A DNA stretch of 54,381 nucleotides from Streptomyces sp. A0642 (GCF_004795105.1 NZ_SSBL01000039.1:1-54381); one strand, 5' to 3'; positions 33,594 through 42,066 are shown, numbered from the stretch's first letter. Numbers and translations are program-made. Notes: generated from the letters alone by a model not told the origin.

Positions 33594-34052
33594 ATGACGA
33601 CGTACACGACCGAGCCGCGGCTCGGCACCGACCCGGCCTCGCTCTACGTGGAGGTCCAGCAGTTCTACGCCCGGCAGGTCCGGCTGCTCGACGATCTGCG
33701 GGCGGAGGAGTTCGCCGCCACGTTCACCGAGGACGGGGTGTTCGCACCGTCGCCCGGTATCCCGCCGGCGCACGGCCGCGAGGCCATCGCGGCAGCGCTG
33801 CGCGCCGGGCACGCCCGGCGTTTCGGCACCGAGCCGGTGCGGTGCCGGCACTGGCACAACATGCTGCGCGTGGACCCGGGACCGGACGGCACCCTGCTCA
33901 CGCACTACTACACGCTGGTGATGGTCAGCCGCCCCTGGGACCCGGCGCCGCTCATCGCGCCGAGCAGCGTGGTGGAGGACGTGCTGGTGTACGAGGACGG
34001 GGAGCTGGTCACCCGTGAGCGGCGCGTCATCCCTGACCACCAGTCGTTCTGA
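33594..34052 (+). CDS. SnoaL-like (NTF2-fold) polyketide tailoring protein 2
   Basis: 152 residues from ATG 33594 (AGGAG, 6-nt spacing). Shares the pattern of the preceding gene: VEVQQFYARQVRLLDDLRAEEFAATFTEDGVF, HGREAI, CRHWHNMLRV, THYYTLVMV, SSVVEDVLVYEDG. The two are diverged paralogues and may form a heteromer, as in two-component SnoaW/SnoaL2-like systems. It converges on the metallo-hydrolase gene with only 7 bp between the stops, so there is no room for a separate terminator. Confidence 0.85.
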   Translation: MTTYTTEPRLGTDPASLYVEVQQFYARQVRLLDDLRAEEFAATFTEDGVFAPSPGIPPAHGREAIAAALRAGHARRFGTEPVRCRHWHNMLRVDPGPDGTLLTHYYTLVMVSRPWDPAPLIAPSSVVEDVLVYEDGELVTRERRVIPDHQSF

Positions 34053-34059
34053 CGCCGCT

Positions 34060-34995
34060 TCAGGCGTGGCAGGCCGGCCGCCCGCCGTGGTGCTCGGACA
34101 TCTCGCGGAACAGGGCGGGAATGTCCAGCGGATCGCCGGGCGCCGCGCCGAGCTCCTCCGCGTAGGCGCGGTGCAGGTTGGGCACCAGCCGCTCGGCGTC
34201 CAGCAGACCGGCGTACGCGCCGGGGCCCGCCGCGCGCGCGACCTGGAGCGGGGTGAGCCGGGCGGCCACTCCTTCCCGGGCGAGCTCCTGGAGCCGCAGC
34301 AGGTATCCTTCGTTGTCGTCCAGCAGCCCGGGCCCGCCCACCGGTCCGTGGCCCGGCACGACCGTGTGGGCGCCGAGTGCGCGCAGGGTCCGCAGCGCGG
34401 CCAGGGAGCCGGAGACCGAACCCATCGGGCAGAACGGCGTGACGCCCGACATGACCAGGTCGCCGGTGAAAACCACCCGCTGCTCGGGCAGCCACACGAT
34501 GGTGTCGCCGGTGGTGTGCGCGGTCCCCGGATGGATCAGTTCGGCCCGCAGGGAACCCGCGTACAGCGTCATGCGGTCGTTGTAGGTGATGCTCGGGGGC
34601 ACCACCTCCAGGTCGCCCCAGCACACGTCGGGCCAGAGCCCGGCCATGTGCAGCCCGGCCACCGCGATATCAGCGCGGGCCCGTTCGTGGCCGATGACGA
34701 CGGCCTCGCAGAAGACGAAGTTGCCGAAGGTGTGGTCGCCGTGGAAGTGGGTGTTGACCAGCAGACGCGGTGGGCCGCCCGCCACCCGCAGCGTCTCGGC
34801 GCGCAGCCGCCGGGCCCGTGCCTCGGTGGCGACGGTGTCGACGAGGAGTGCGGTGCCGCCGTCGACGATCAATCCGGCGTTGTTGAGGCACCAGCCGCCG
34901 TCGGGCTGGACATAGGCGAAGACGCCGTCGGCGAGCTCCGTCAGCCGGGGCTCCCCCGCCGCCGGGGCGGGGCGTCCGGGTCGGGTGTGTGACAC
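34060..34995 (-). CDS. Metallo-beta-lactamase-fold hydrolase
   Basis: 311 residues from GTG 34995 (GAGGAG, 5-nt spacing). Metal ligands are complete: NTHFHGDH (HxHxDH), AHTTGD, FTGDLV and VPGHG. In polyketide clusters such enzymes act as thioesterases, lactonases or decarboxylation-linked hydrolases on the released aromatic acid. It is transcribed with the minimal PKS (next gene upstream is the ACP, 69-bp gap). Exact substrate unknown. Confidence 0.9.
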   Translation of the reverse strand: MSHTRPGRPAPAAGEPRLTELADGVFAYVQPDGGWCLNNAGLIVDGGTALLVDTVATEARARRLRAETLRVAGGPPRLLVNTHFHGDHTFGNFVFCEAVVIGHERARADIAVAGLHMAGLWPDVCWGDLEVVPPSITYNDRMTLYAGSLRAELIHPGTAHTTGDTIVWLPEQRVVFTGDLVMSGVTPFCPMGSVSGSLAALRTLRALGAHTVVPGHGPVGGPGLLDDNEGYLLRLQELAREGVAARLTPLQVARAAGPGAYAGLLDAERLVPNLHRAYAEELGAAPGDPLDIPALFREMSEHHGGRPACHA

Positions 34996-35064
34996 GTCAG
35001 CTCCTCGGCGGGGCCGCGACGAGGCCCGCGCCCGTGCTCGGCTCCTGCGGTCCGTCGCCGCTCA

Positions 35065-35328
35065 TCAGGCGGCGATCCGGGCAGCCAGGGCGCGGTTGAC
35101 GAGGTCGAGGTACTGGCGCGGAGTCTCGGCGTCGTCCAGTGCCTCCTCGTCCAGCAGCACGTCGTAGTCGCGCTCGATCACGCCGGTGGTCTGCAGGAGG
35201 GCGAGCGAGTCGTAGCCCAGGTCGAGGAAGAGGGTGTCCAGGACGTCGCCGTCCAGATCGACGCCCTCCCCCTCGCCCGCGCAGGCGCGCAGCAGGGTGG
35301 TCAGTTCGGTGAGCTCCAGCCGGTCCAC
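35065..35328 (-). CDS. Type II PKS acyl carrier protein
   Basis: 87 residues from GTG 35328 (AAAGG, 7-nt spacing). Attachment Ser in FLDLGYDSLALLQTTG; strongly acidic (GEGEGVDLDGDVLDT and LLDEEALDDAETP), as usual for actinorhodin-type ACPs. It follows KS-beta by 53 bp and completes the minimal PKS KS-alpha/KS-beta/ACP in the standard order. Confidence 0.93.
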   Translation of the reverse strand: MDRLELTELTTLLRACAGEGEGVDLDGDVLDTLFLDLGYDSLALLQTTGVIERDYDVLLDEEALDDAETPRQYLDLVNRALAARIAA

Positions 35329-35381
35329 AGATGTGCCTTTCTCCTCGGTGTCGGTTCGAAACGTCCGGCAGCGGGACGTGG

Positions 35382-36638
35382 TCAGTGCGCGGCGCGCACT
35401 ACGGTGGCCGCGTTGAAGCCGCCCCGGCCCCGGGCCAGTACCAGTGCGGTCCGCAGCACGGCCGGGCGCGGGCCGCCGGTCACCAGGTCGACGGGGCAGT
35501 CGTCGTCGACCCGTGCGGTGCCGGTCGTCGGGGGGATCACCTGGTCGCGCAGGGCGAGCAGGGCGGCCGCCAGGTCGAGGGCGGAGCCGCCCGCCGAGAG
35601 CCGGCCGGTCATCGACTTGGGTGCGGTGACCGGCACCCCGTACGGGCCGAACAGCGCGGCCAGCGCCTGCGCCTCGGCCCGGTCGGCGTTGCGTTGGCCC
35701 GCCCCGTCGGCGAAGACGACGTCGATGCCGCCCGGGGTGAGCCCGGCATCCGCCAGGGCCAGTTCGGCGGCGGCCCGGAGCCGGGGCTCCCCGGTGCCGG
35801 GCGCCGGGTCGAAGGTGGCGGCGCAGCCCGCGATCGTGCCGTGGACGGTGGCGCCGCGACCACGCGCGGCGTCCCCGTCCTCCAGGACGAACAGGGCGCC
35901 GCCCTCCCCGATGACATGGCCCGACGCCTCGGCGTCGAAGGGCAGATAGGCGTGGTCGGGATCGTCGGCCGTGCTCAGCCCGCCGTCGGCCAGATGGGCT
36001 GTCCAGCCCCAGGGGCAGAGCGCCGAGTCGACTCCGCCGGTGACCACGGCCCGTATCCCCTTGCGCAGCTGGCGGCGGGCCTGGGCGACGGCGTCGAGGC
36101 CGCCCGCCTGTTCGGAGACGATGACTCCGCTGGGACCGCGCAGTTTGTGCCGGATGGAGATCTGGCCGGAGTTGGCGGCGTAGAACCAGGCGAAGGACTG
36201 GTAGGCGCCGACGTGCCGGCTGCCCTTGCTCCACAGTGCCTGGAGTTCGTGCTGCCCGAACTCGAAACCGCCGGTGCCGTTGGCGGTGACCACGCCCACC
36301 GCGTAGTCGGGCAGCCGGGCCGGGTCGAGGCCGGCGTCGTTCAGGGCCTCGGCCGCCGCGGCGAGCGAGAACCGGGTCACCCGGTCGGTCTGGGGCAGCA
36401 GCCGGCTCGCGACGTGGTCCGCGTCGACGAAGCCGGTCACCTCCCCGGCCAGGCGCGCGGGATAGCCGGAGGCGTCGAAGCGGGTGACGGGCCCGATCGC
36501 GTTCTCTCCCCGCAGCACGGCCGCCCACCACTGTTCGGCGCCGACGCCGCCGGGCGCGACGACACCGATGCCGGTGATGGCCGCTTCCACGCTTCGGGGG
36601 CCGGTCAGTCCGGCCTCCTCGGGGGCCACCGCGGTCAT
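35382..36638 (-). CDS. Type II PKS KS-beta (chain length factor)
   Basis: 418 residues from ATG 36638, overlapping the KS-alpha stop by 4 bp (ATGA). KS fold with the active-site Cys replaced by Gln in VSEQAGGLDA, the hallmark of chain length factors. Other KS landmarks are retained (AITGIGVVAPGG; ASGHVIGEGGALFVLE; APKSMTGRLSAGGS in place of the second His motif). It pairs with KS-alpha and, by family knowledge, sets chain length; I cannot assign the length without alignment. Confidence 0.95.
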   Translation of the reverse strand: MTAVAPEEAGLTGPRSVEAAITGIGVVAPGGVGAEQWWAAVLRGENAIGPVTRFDASGYPARLAGEVTGFVDADHVASRLLPQTDRVTRFSLAAAAEALNDAGLDPARLPDYAVGVVTANGTGGFEFGQHELQALWSKGSRHVGAYQSFAWFYAANSGQISIRHKLRGPSGVIVSEQAGGLDAVAQARRQLRKGIRAVVTGGVDSALCPWGWTAHLADGGLSTADDPDHAYLPFDAEASGHVIGEGGALFVLEDGDAARGRGATVHGTIAGCAATFDPAPGTGEPRLRAAAELALADAGLTPGGIDVVFADGAGQRNADRAEAQALAALFGPYGVPVTAPKSMTGRLSAGGSALDLAAALLALRDQVIPPTTGTARVDDDCPVDLVTGGPRPAVLRTALVLARGRGGFNAATVVRAAH

Positions 36639-37900
36639 GCGGCCACCCCCAGCCGGCGGGTGGTCAGCACCATCGCGCTCTGGAAGCCGCCGAATCCGCT
36701 GCCGACGCTGAGCACCGTGTCGGTGCGCTGCTCCCGTGCGACCAGCGGGGTGTAGTCGAGGTCGCACGCGGGGTCCGGATCGTGCAGGTTGGCCGTCGGC
36801 GGCACGATTCCGTGCTCGATGGCCAGGGCGCTGGCGGCGATCTCCAGGGAGCCGATCGCGCCGAGCGAGTGACCGATCATCGACTTGACCGAGCTGACCG
36901 GCACCCGGTGGGCGTGCTCGCCCAGGCTGCGCTTGAACGCCGCCGTCTCGTGCTTGTCGTTCTGCTTGGTGCCCGATCCGTGGGCGTTGATGTAGTCGAC
37001 GCACGTGCCGTCGAGCCGTGCCTCGTCGAGGGCGATCCTGATGGCCTCGGCCATCTCGCTGCCGTCCAGGCGCAGTCCCGTCATGTGGTACGCGTTGGAC
37101 CGGCTCGCGAAGCCCGCGATCTCCGCGTACACATGGGCGCCGCGCCGCAGCGCGTGCCCGTACTCCTCCAGGATCAGCACCGCGCTGCCCTCGCCGAGGA
37201 CGAAGCCGTTGCGGCTGCGGTCGAAGGGGCGGGAGGCGGTCTCCGGCTCGTCGTTGCGCGGGGAGGTGGCGCGGATCGCGTCGAAGGACGCCAGGGTGAT
37301 CGGGGTGACCGGTGCCTCCGCGGCGCCCGCGACCATCACGTCGGCGCTGCCCTCGCGGATGAGTTCGGCGGCGTGGCCGAGCGAGTCCAGTCCGGAGGTG
37401 CAGCCCGTGGAGACGACCGCGACGGGCCCCTGCGCGCCGACGTCGCGCGCCACCTCGGCGGCGATGGAACTGGGCACGAGGTAGTCGGTGAGTCTCGGCT
37501 CGGCCCGGGTGTGATCCAGCAGCCAGTGGCTGCCGTGCTCGCTGACGTGCGCGTAGCTCTCGTCGAGTCCGGTGCTGCAGCCGACGGCGCTGCCCAGGGT
37601 GACCCCGGTGCGCTCCGCCCGTTCGCCCGTCGTCAGTCCGCTGTCGGCGACCGCCTCGCGGGCGGCGACAAGGGCGAACTGGGCCGCCCGGTCCAGGCGT
37701 CGTGCCTCCTGCGGGCCGAAGCCGTGGCCGGCCGGGTCGAAGTCGGCCTCGGCCGCGATCTGCGAGCGGAACGAGGAGGCGTCGAAGAGGGTGATGCGGC
37801 GGGTCGCGGTGCGGCCCTCGGTCAGCAGTGACCAGAACGCCTTGGTGCCGATCCCGCCGGGGGCGACCACTCCTATCCCGGTGATGACGACGCGTCTCAT
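36635..37900 (-). CDS. Type II PKS KS-alpha (ketosynthase)
   Basis: 421 residues from ATG 37900. Active Cys in VVSTGCTSGLDS, first His in NAHGSGTKQNDKHET, second His in SSVKSMIGHSLGAIG, and the GFGGFQSAMVL C-terminus. This is the condensing half of the minimal aromatic PKS. The start overlaps a 5-codon mini-ORF by an ATGA (see separate entry); a GAGGG ribosome site is also present 7-8 nt upstream. Confidence 0.96.
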   Translation of the reverse strand: MRRVVITGIGVVAPGGIGTKAFWSLLTEGRTATRRITLFDASSFRSQIAAEADFDPAGHGFGPQEARRLDRAAQFALVAAREAVADSGLTTGERAERTGVTLGSAVGCSTGLDESYAHVSEHGSHWLLDHTRAEPRLTDYLVPSSIAAEVARDVGAQGPVAVVSTGCTSGLDSLGHAAELIREGSADVMVAGAAEAPVTPITLASFDAIRATSPRNDEPETASRPFDRSRNGFVLGEGSAVLILEEYGHALRRGAHVYAEIAGFASRSNAYHMTGLRLDGSEMAEAIRIALDEARLDGTCVDYINAHGSGTKQNDKHETAAFKRSLGEHAHRVPVSSVKSMIGHSLGAIGSLEIAASALAIEHGIVPPTANLHDPDPACDLDYTPLVAREQRTDTVLSVGSGFGGFQSAMVLTTRRLGVAA

Positions 37901-37914
37901 CGGCTGTCCCTCAT
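37897..37914 (-). other. Five-codon mini-ORF coupled to KS-alpha
   Basis: Reads MRDSR then TGA; the TGA overlaps the KS-alpha ATG (ATGA). A perfect AGGAGG precedes its ATG by 5 nt, stronger than the GAGGG that could serve KS-alpha directly. It could load ribosomes for coupled translation of KS-alpha, or the better-placed AGGAGG could be chance. Confidence 0.35.
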
Positions 37915-37936
37915 CTCTTCCTCCTGTGCTGGGCGG

Positions 37937-38743
37937 TCAGCTGCCGGCCGCGGCCATGGCGCGGGCGGGCCTGGTGCGCCGCAGGACCCGGCAGGCGCGC
38001 CCGAGCAGCCGCGGCAGCTCGTGGCCGCGTACGAAGAAGTGGTCCCCGGGCACGGTCCGGGTCACGGCCGGCCCCGTGCTCCAGGCCTGCCAGCCGGCCA
38101 TCACGTCCGGCGGCGCCAGCGGGTCCTGCGCACCGGACAGGATCAGCACCGGCACGGACAGCGGGGGGCCCACCACCGGCTCGTGGGCGTTGATCCGCAG
38201 TTCGTGGGCGAGGGACAGGTCGTCACGCAGCACCGGCAGCACCGCCCGGTACCAGAGTCCGCCGGGCCGTGCCCCCTGCGGGAGGGTGCCGGTCTCACGG
38301 AGCAGCTCCAGCAGCTCGTCCTCGGGCCCCCAGGCGGCGTCCGACAGCAAGGAGGGGGCGTCCGGGGGCGGGCAGGCGCCGAGGGCGAGGAGCGCCGGAC
38401 CGGGCAGCCCGGCCTCGTGCAGGGCGCGGGTGACGGTGTAGGCGACCATCGCGCCGAGGCTGTGCCCGTACAGCACGTAGGGGGCGTCCGGTGCCCGGGC
38501 GAAGCTTTCCATCAGATCGGCCAGCAGCGCTTCGCGTCCGGTGGCACGGGGCTCGCGGCGCCTGGCGTCGCGGCCCGGCAGCAGTCTGGGCAGCGCCTCG
38601 ACCTCGGGCCCCAGATCCGCGGGCCAGTTGTAGAAGGCCGAGACGCCGGCTCCGGCGTGCGCGAAGCAGTGGAGCCGGACCGGTGGTTCCTCGCACATAT
38701 GCCGTACCTCCTGGGTCAGTTCGCCGGTCGGTCTCACGTTCAC
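37937..38743 (-). CDS. Type II thioesterase (first copy)
   Basis: 268 residues from GTG 38743 (AAGGAGG, 4-nt spacing). Alpha/beta-hydrolase thioesterase: LHCFAHAGAGVSAFYNWPADL near the start, nucleophile in YVLYGHSLGAMVAY, acid in LSGAQDPLAP, His in VPGDHFFVRG. Such enzymes edit misprimed carrier proteins or help release. A second enzyme of this type is encoded next to KSIII, so the two may serve different carriers (type I/NRPS versus type II). Confidence 0.92.
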   Translation of the reverse strand: MNVRPTGELTQEVRHMCEEPPVRLHCFAHAGAGVSAFYNWPADLGPEVEALPRLLPGRDARRREPRATGREALLADLMESFARAPDAPYVLYGHSLGAMVAYTVTRALHEAGLPGPALLALGACPPPDAPSLLSDAAWGPEDELLELLRETGTLPQGARPGGLWYRAVLPVLRDDLSLAHELRINAHEPVVGPPLSVPVLILSGAQDPLAPPDVMAGWQAWSTGPAVTRTVPGDHFFVRGHELPRLLGRACRVLRRTRPARAMAAAGS

Positions 38744-38779
38744 CGAACCTCCTTGACAGTGCCTGGGACGTGCTCGGGC

Positions 38780-39601
38780 TCAGGCCGCGTAGAGATCGAA
38801 GGTGGAGCCGCGGCGCGGTCCGCTGAGGGTGTCCAGCGCCGGGTCGACGGTCAGCATCGCCTGGTGCAGCCGCTGGAGCTGCGGCGAGGGCTCCACACCC
38901 AGGTCCTCGATGAGGCGGGCGCGCAGCCTGCGGTAGACGTCCAGCGCGGTGGCCTGGCGGCCGGAGCGGTACAGCGCCACCATCGCCTGCGAGTGCAGGC
39001 CCTCGTGCTGGGGGTGGCGTGCCATCAGATCGGTGAGTTCGGCGAGGAGTTCGGTGTGTCTGCCGGTTCGCAGATCGGCGTCGATGCGCCGTTCCACGGT
39101 CACCAGGCGGCTCTCCTCCAGCCGCAGGACCTCGATCTCGAGGATCGGTCCGACCCGTACGTCCACGAGGGCCGGCCCGTGCCACATTCCCAGCGCCTCG
39201 CGGTACAGGCGCGCGGCCCGCCCGTCCTCGCCCTCGTCGAAGGCGCTCTGCCCCGCCGACACCAGCTGCTCGTAGCGGTGCACGTCGACGGACTCCTGCG
39301 GGATCTGCAGCAGGTAGCCGCCGTGCCGGGTGGCGAGCACCTCCTTGGCGGTGCCGGGCGCGTCGGGTCCCATCGCGGTGCCCAGCCTGCGGCGCAGCTG
39401 GAGGATGTACGTCTGCAGGGTGGTCATCGCGCTCTGGGGCAGGTTGGTGCCCCAGAGCTCCTCCATGAGCGTGGGCACGGGCATGACCCGGCCCGGGTAG
39501 AAGGCGAGCAGCGACAGAATCTGCCGCGGCTTTCCCGCAGTCGGAACGATCGACACTCCGTTGACGTCGGCACTCAGCGGGCCCAGAACCTGAATCTCCA
39601 C
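38780..39601 (-). CDS. SARP-family pathway activator (first copy)
   Basis: 273 residues from GTG 39601 (GGAGG, 5-nt spacing). N-terminal winged-helix DNA-binding domain (about 1-95: EIQVLGPLSADVNGVSI, PRQILSLLAF, TTLQTYILQLRRRLG) and a bacterial transcriptional activation domain (about 100-245: DVHRYEQLVSAG to LGVEPSPQLQRLHQAML). ActII-ORF4/DnrI size and layout, lacking extra ATPase or TPR domains. It probably activates the aromatic operon through 11-bp-phased heptamer repeats. I saw no TTA leucine codon in it, so no direct bldA dependence. Confidence 0.95.
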   Translation of the reverse strand: MEIQVLGPLSADVNGVSIVPTAGKPRQILSLLAFYPGRVMPVPTLMEELWGTNLPQSAMTTLQTYILQLRRRLGTAMGPDAPGTAKEVLATRHGGYLLQIPQESVDVHRYEQLVSAGQSAFDEGEDGRAARLYREALGMWHGPALVDVRVGPILEIEVLRLEESRLVTVERRIDADLRTGRHTELLAELTDLMARHPQHEGLHSQAMVALYRSGRQATALDVYRRLRARLIEDLGVEPSPQLQRLHQAMLTVDPALDTLSGPRRGSTFDLYAA

Positions 39602-40076
39602 GTTTTCCTCCCCGTTGCCCGGTCGATTCCCCAGACCTGTCCGGCGGATGGAAAGCGGACGGGGCCTGGCCAGAAGCTGGTGGCGTTTGCACGCTAGCCC
39701 CGTTCACCCCATCGGCCCACAGACCTCGACCTGCGCTCTAGCGACCCTCCAACGAACGGCCGGCGCGGGTACCCGACCGGGCCCGGGGCGGGGTGCGTAC
39801 CGTGAGTGTGTGACCCGTATGTGGGGCGAGGCACTCCTGCTCCCCCGCCTGGCAGGGCCTGCGGCGGAGCGCCGTTGACGGGCCGTTGAGGATCGAGCAG
39901 CGGTAACGTCCGCTCCGCTCCTCACGTCGGAGCAGCCACGAGATCGCACTCCCACCCGGCCTTGAGGCCGGGGTGCGAAACCACTCCTCTTCCTTGTCTC
40001 CGCGATCGAAACCGGGCCTATCCGCTGAATGCGCGACACCTCGGCATGGGGGTGCGGGCCACCGGTGCCGAGGCCG
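39602..40076. promoter_or_regulatory. 475-bp gap: SARP promoter region with 11-bp direct repeat
   Basis: No convincing gene on either strand. It carries the upstream region of the first SARP and the tail of KSIII. Two copies of GCCGTTGA start at 39871 and 39882, exactly 11 bp apart, the period expected for SARP or AfsR-type binding. A short hairpin lies at 39953-39975 (see terminator entry). The stretch 39690-39760 is less GC-rich and includes GTTCACC, similar in kind to AfsR half-sites, but no second phased copy was found. Confidence 0.45.
39953..39975 (-). terminator. Imperfect hairpin downstream of KSIII
   Basis: CACCCGGCC and GGCCGGGGTG pair with one bulged G around a TTGA loop, about 100 bp after the KSIII stop. 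It is a plausible terminator for the KSIII/thioesterase transcript. Confidence 0.45.
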
Positions 40077-41093
40077 TCAGCGGCCCCAGCGCAGCACAGC
40101 GGTGCCCAGTGTCATCCCGCCGCCGAACCCCGCCAGCAGCACCAGGTCGCCGTCGCACGGCTCACCCGCGCGCCGGGCCTGGTCCAGCGCCAGCGGGATC
40201 GAGGCGGCTCCGGTGTTGCCGTGCCGCTCGACCGGGAGATGGACACGCGCCGAGGTCAGCCCGAGCCCGGCGGCCACGCTCCGCAGCATTTCGCCGTTGG
40301 CCTGGTGGGGTATGAAGTGGGCGACCGCGTCGGCCGCCACGCCGAAGGCATCGAGGGTGCCCGCGACGGCGTCCGGGAGTTCCCGCTCCACGAAGGCCCG
40401 TACGTCCCGTCCCCGCATCCGGAAGAAGTGGTCCCCGCGGGCCACGGTCTTCTCCGACGCGGGCTCCCTGCTGCCGCCCGCGGTGACACCGATCAGTCCG
40501 TGCAGGTGGCCGTCGGTGCGCATCCCCGTGCCCAGGAGCCCCCGTTCCCCGGTCACCGGCCCGAGCACCACGGCGCCCGCCCCGTCCCCGAACAGCGGTG
40601 CGGTCCTGCGGTCCTGGGGGTCGATGATGCGTGAGTAGACCTCGCTGCCGATGACGAGCGCCAGGCGCCGCCCACCGGTCGGGGGCCCGGCCAGCAGCCG
40701 GGAGCCGGTGTGCAGCGCGGCGACGAAACCCGCACACACCGCGTTCAGGTCGAAGGCCGCCGCCCCGGGTGCGCCGAGGCGGTGCTGCACGAGCGCGGCC
40801 GTGGCCGGCTGCGGGTGGTCGGGGGTCGAGGTCGCGACGATGATCCAGGCGAGGTCCTCGGGCCGCGCCCCGGCGTCGGTCAGGGCCCGTACCGCAGCCT
40901 CGGTCGCGAGATCGGAGGCGGCCTCGTGATCCGCGGCGTAGCGCCGCTCCCGGATGCCGGTCTTGCGCTCGACCCATTCGGCGGTGACCCCGGCGCGGGC
41001 GGCGACGCTCTCGTTGGTGACGATCCGTTCGGGCAGGTACGAGCCGGTTCCGATGATCCCGATCCCCCTCGGGGCGGGCGAGTACACGGTCAT
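40077..41093 (-). CDS. Ketoacyl-ACP synthase III (FabH-like, starter-unit KSIII)
   Basis: 338 residues from ATG 41093, overlapping the stop of the thioesterase by 4 bp. Catalytic triad intact: Cys in FDLNAVCAGFVAAL, His in HFIPHQANGEML, Asn in RHGNTGAASIPLAL. Cluster-borne KSIII enzymes prime type II PKSs with non-acetate starters (acyl-CoA), so the aromatic product is expected to have a non-acetate or otherwise selected starter. Together with the acyl-CoA ligase and CCR pathway this points to a short-chain acyl starter such as butyryl, but this is inference. Confidence 0.94.
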   Translation of the reverse strand: MTVYSPAPRGIGIIGTGSYLPERIVTNESVAARAGVTAEWVERKTGIRERRYAADHEAASDLATEAAVRALTDAGARPEDLAWIIVATSTPDHPQPATAALVQHRLGAPGAAAFDLNAVCAGFVAALHTGSRLLAGPPTGGRRLALVIGSEVYSRIIDPQDRRTAPLFGDGAGAVVLGPVTGERGLLGTGMRTDGHLHGLIGVTAGGSREPASEKTVARGDHFFRMRGRDVRAFVERELPDAVAGTLDAFGVAADAVAHFIPHQANGEMLRSVAAGLGLTSARVHLPVERHGNTGAASIPLALDQARRAGEPCDGDLVLLAGFGGGMTLGTAVLRWGR

Positions 41094-41854
41094 GCCGGCG
41101 CCGCCACCGGCGTACCGGCCAGCTGCTCCCGGATCGTGCGCAGGACCTCGTCCTGTTGCTCGACGAGGAAGAAGTGCCCACCGGGCAGGACCCTCAGGCC
41201 GAACCCGGACCGGGTGTGGTTCCTCCATGCCTGTACGTCCTCGACGCGCGCCTTGGGGTCCTGGTCGCCGGTGAACGCGGTGACGGGACAGTCCAGGGCC
41301 AGGCCCGGGCGGTAGCGGTAGCCGCGCAGCGCCCCGTAGTCGGCGCGCAGCGCGGGCAGGATCATGCGCAGGGTCTCCTCGTCGTCGAGCAGGGCGTCTC
41401 CGGTCCCGTTCAGCTTCCGGATCTCCGCGACGACCTCCTCGTCGGTGGCGGGATGCCACGCGTCACCGCGGTCCAGCGAGGGAGCGCGGCGGCCGGAGAC
41501 GAACAGATCGGTGGGGCCGTGGCCCGCCGCTTCCATCCGGCGGGCCACCTCGAAGCCGACGGCGGCGCCCATGCTGTGCCCGAACAGCGCGTAGGGCCGG
41601 TCCGCCCACGGCTCCAGCGCCTCGGCGATCAGGTCGGCCATCGTGTCCAGGCCGGTGACGGGCGGCTCGGTGCGCCGGTCCTGCCGGCCGGGGTACTGGA
41701 CGGCCAGGACCTCCACCTGCGGTGCGAGTTGGCGCGCGACCGGGAAGTAGAAGCTGGCCGAACCACCGGCGTGCGGCAGGCAGACCAGACGTACGGGTGC
41801 GTCCGGAGAGGGACGGTAGTTCCTGAACCAGGGGCTGTCGGGGCTTGCCGTCAT
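41090..41854 (-). CDS. Type II thioesterase (second copy)
   Basis: 254 residues from ATG 41854 (AGGAG, 5-nt spacing); an upstream in-frame start at 41914 lacks a ribosome site. Motifs: RLVCLPHAGGSASFYFPVARQL, YALFGHSMGAAVGFEVARR (nucleophile), FTGDQDPKA (acid), LPGGHFFLVEQQ (His). RifR/GrsT-type editing thioesterase. Coupled to KSIII; together they are likely a starter-selection and proof-reading pair, as known for KSIII systems in which a thioesterase removes acetyl from the ACP. Confidence 0.93.
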   Translation of the reverse strand: MTASPDSPWFRNYRPSPDAPVRLVCLPHAGGSASFYFPVARQLAPQVEVLAVQYPGRQDRRTEPPVTGLDTMADLIAEALEPWADRPYALFGHSMGAAVGFEVARRMEAAGHGPTDLFVSGRRAPSLDRGDAWHPATDEEVVAEIRKLNGTGDALLDDEETLRMILPALRADYGALRGYRYRPGLALDCPVTAFTGDQDPKARVEDVQAWRNHTRSGFGLRVLPGGHFFLVEQQDEVLRTIREQLAGTPVAAPA

Positions 41855-42066
41855 GAGTTCTCCTAAGCCGGTCCGAAAAAAGCCGCGATACAGGCTCAGG
41901 ATCGCTGTGCGCACTACCCCGGGGCCTCCCCTAACAGGCCCCTAAGGGCGGGGGGTGCGCGTTGAGGGGGTGGACAGGGGATGCTCTGCGGCGGCGCCGT
42001 GTCCCACGCTCATGAACTGGGGCCGGCTTCGCCCTCCTCGGCTCTCAAGAGAATCAGGGAATTCAC
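41855..42066. promoter_or_regulatory. Divergent promoter with CCCCTAA direct repeat (candidate SARP site)
   Basis: 212 bp between the thioesterase/KSIII genes (minus) and CCR (plus). CCCCTAA occurs at 41928-41934 and 41939-41945: heptamers with 4-bp spacing, the exact 11-bp geometry of SARP operators (TTAGGGG on the other strand). GGGGCCT at 41921-41927 and AGGCCCC at 41936-41942 also form an inverted repeat over the same bases. It could switch both starter (KSIII) and extender (CCR) supply. Confidence 0.5.

Noticed and set aside
35382..36638. KS-beta as an inactivated ketosynthase
   Set aside because: The Cys to Gln change (VSEQAGG) is the normal hallmark of chain length factors, not damage.
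39615..40039. Short open frames in the SARP upstream gap
   Set aside because: No ribosome site, no motif and biased composition; treated as non-coding regulatory sequence.
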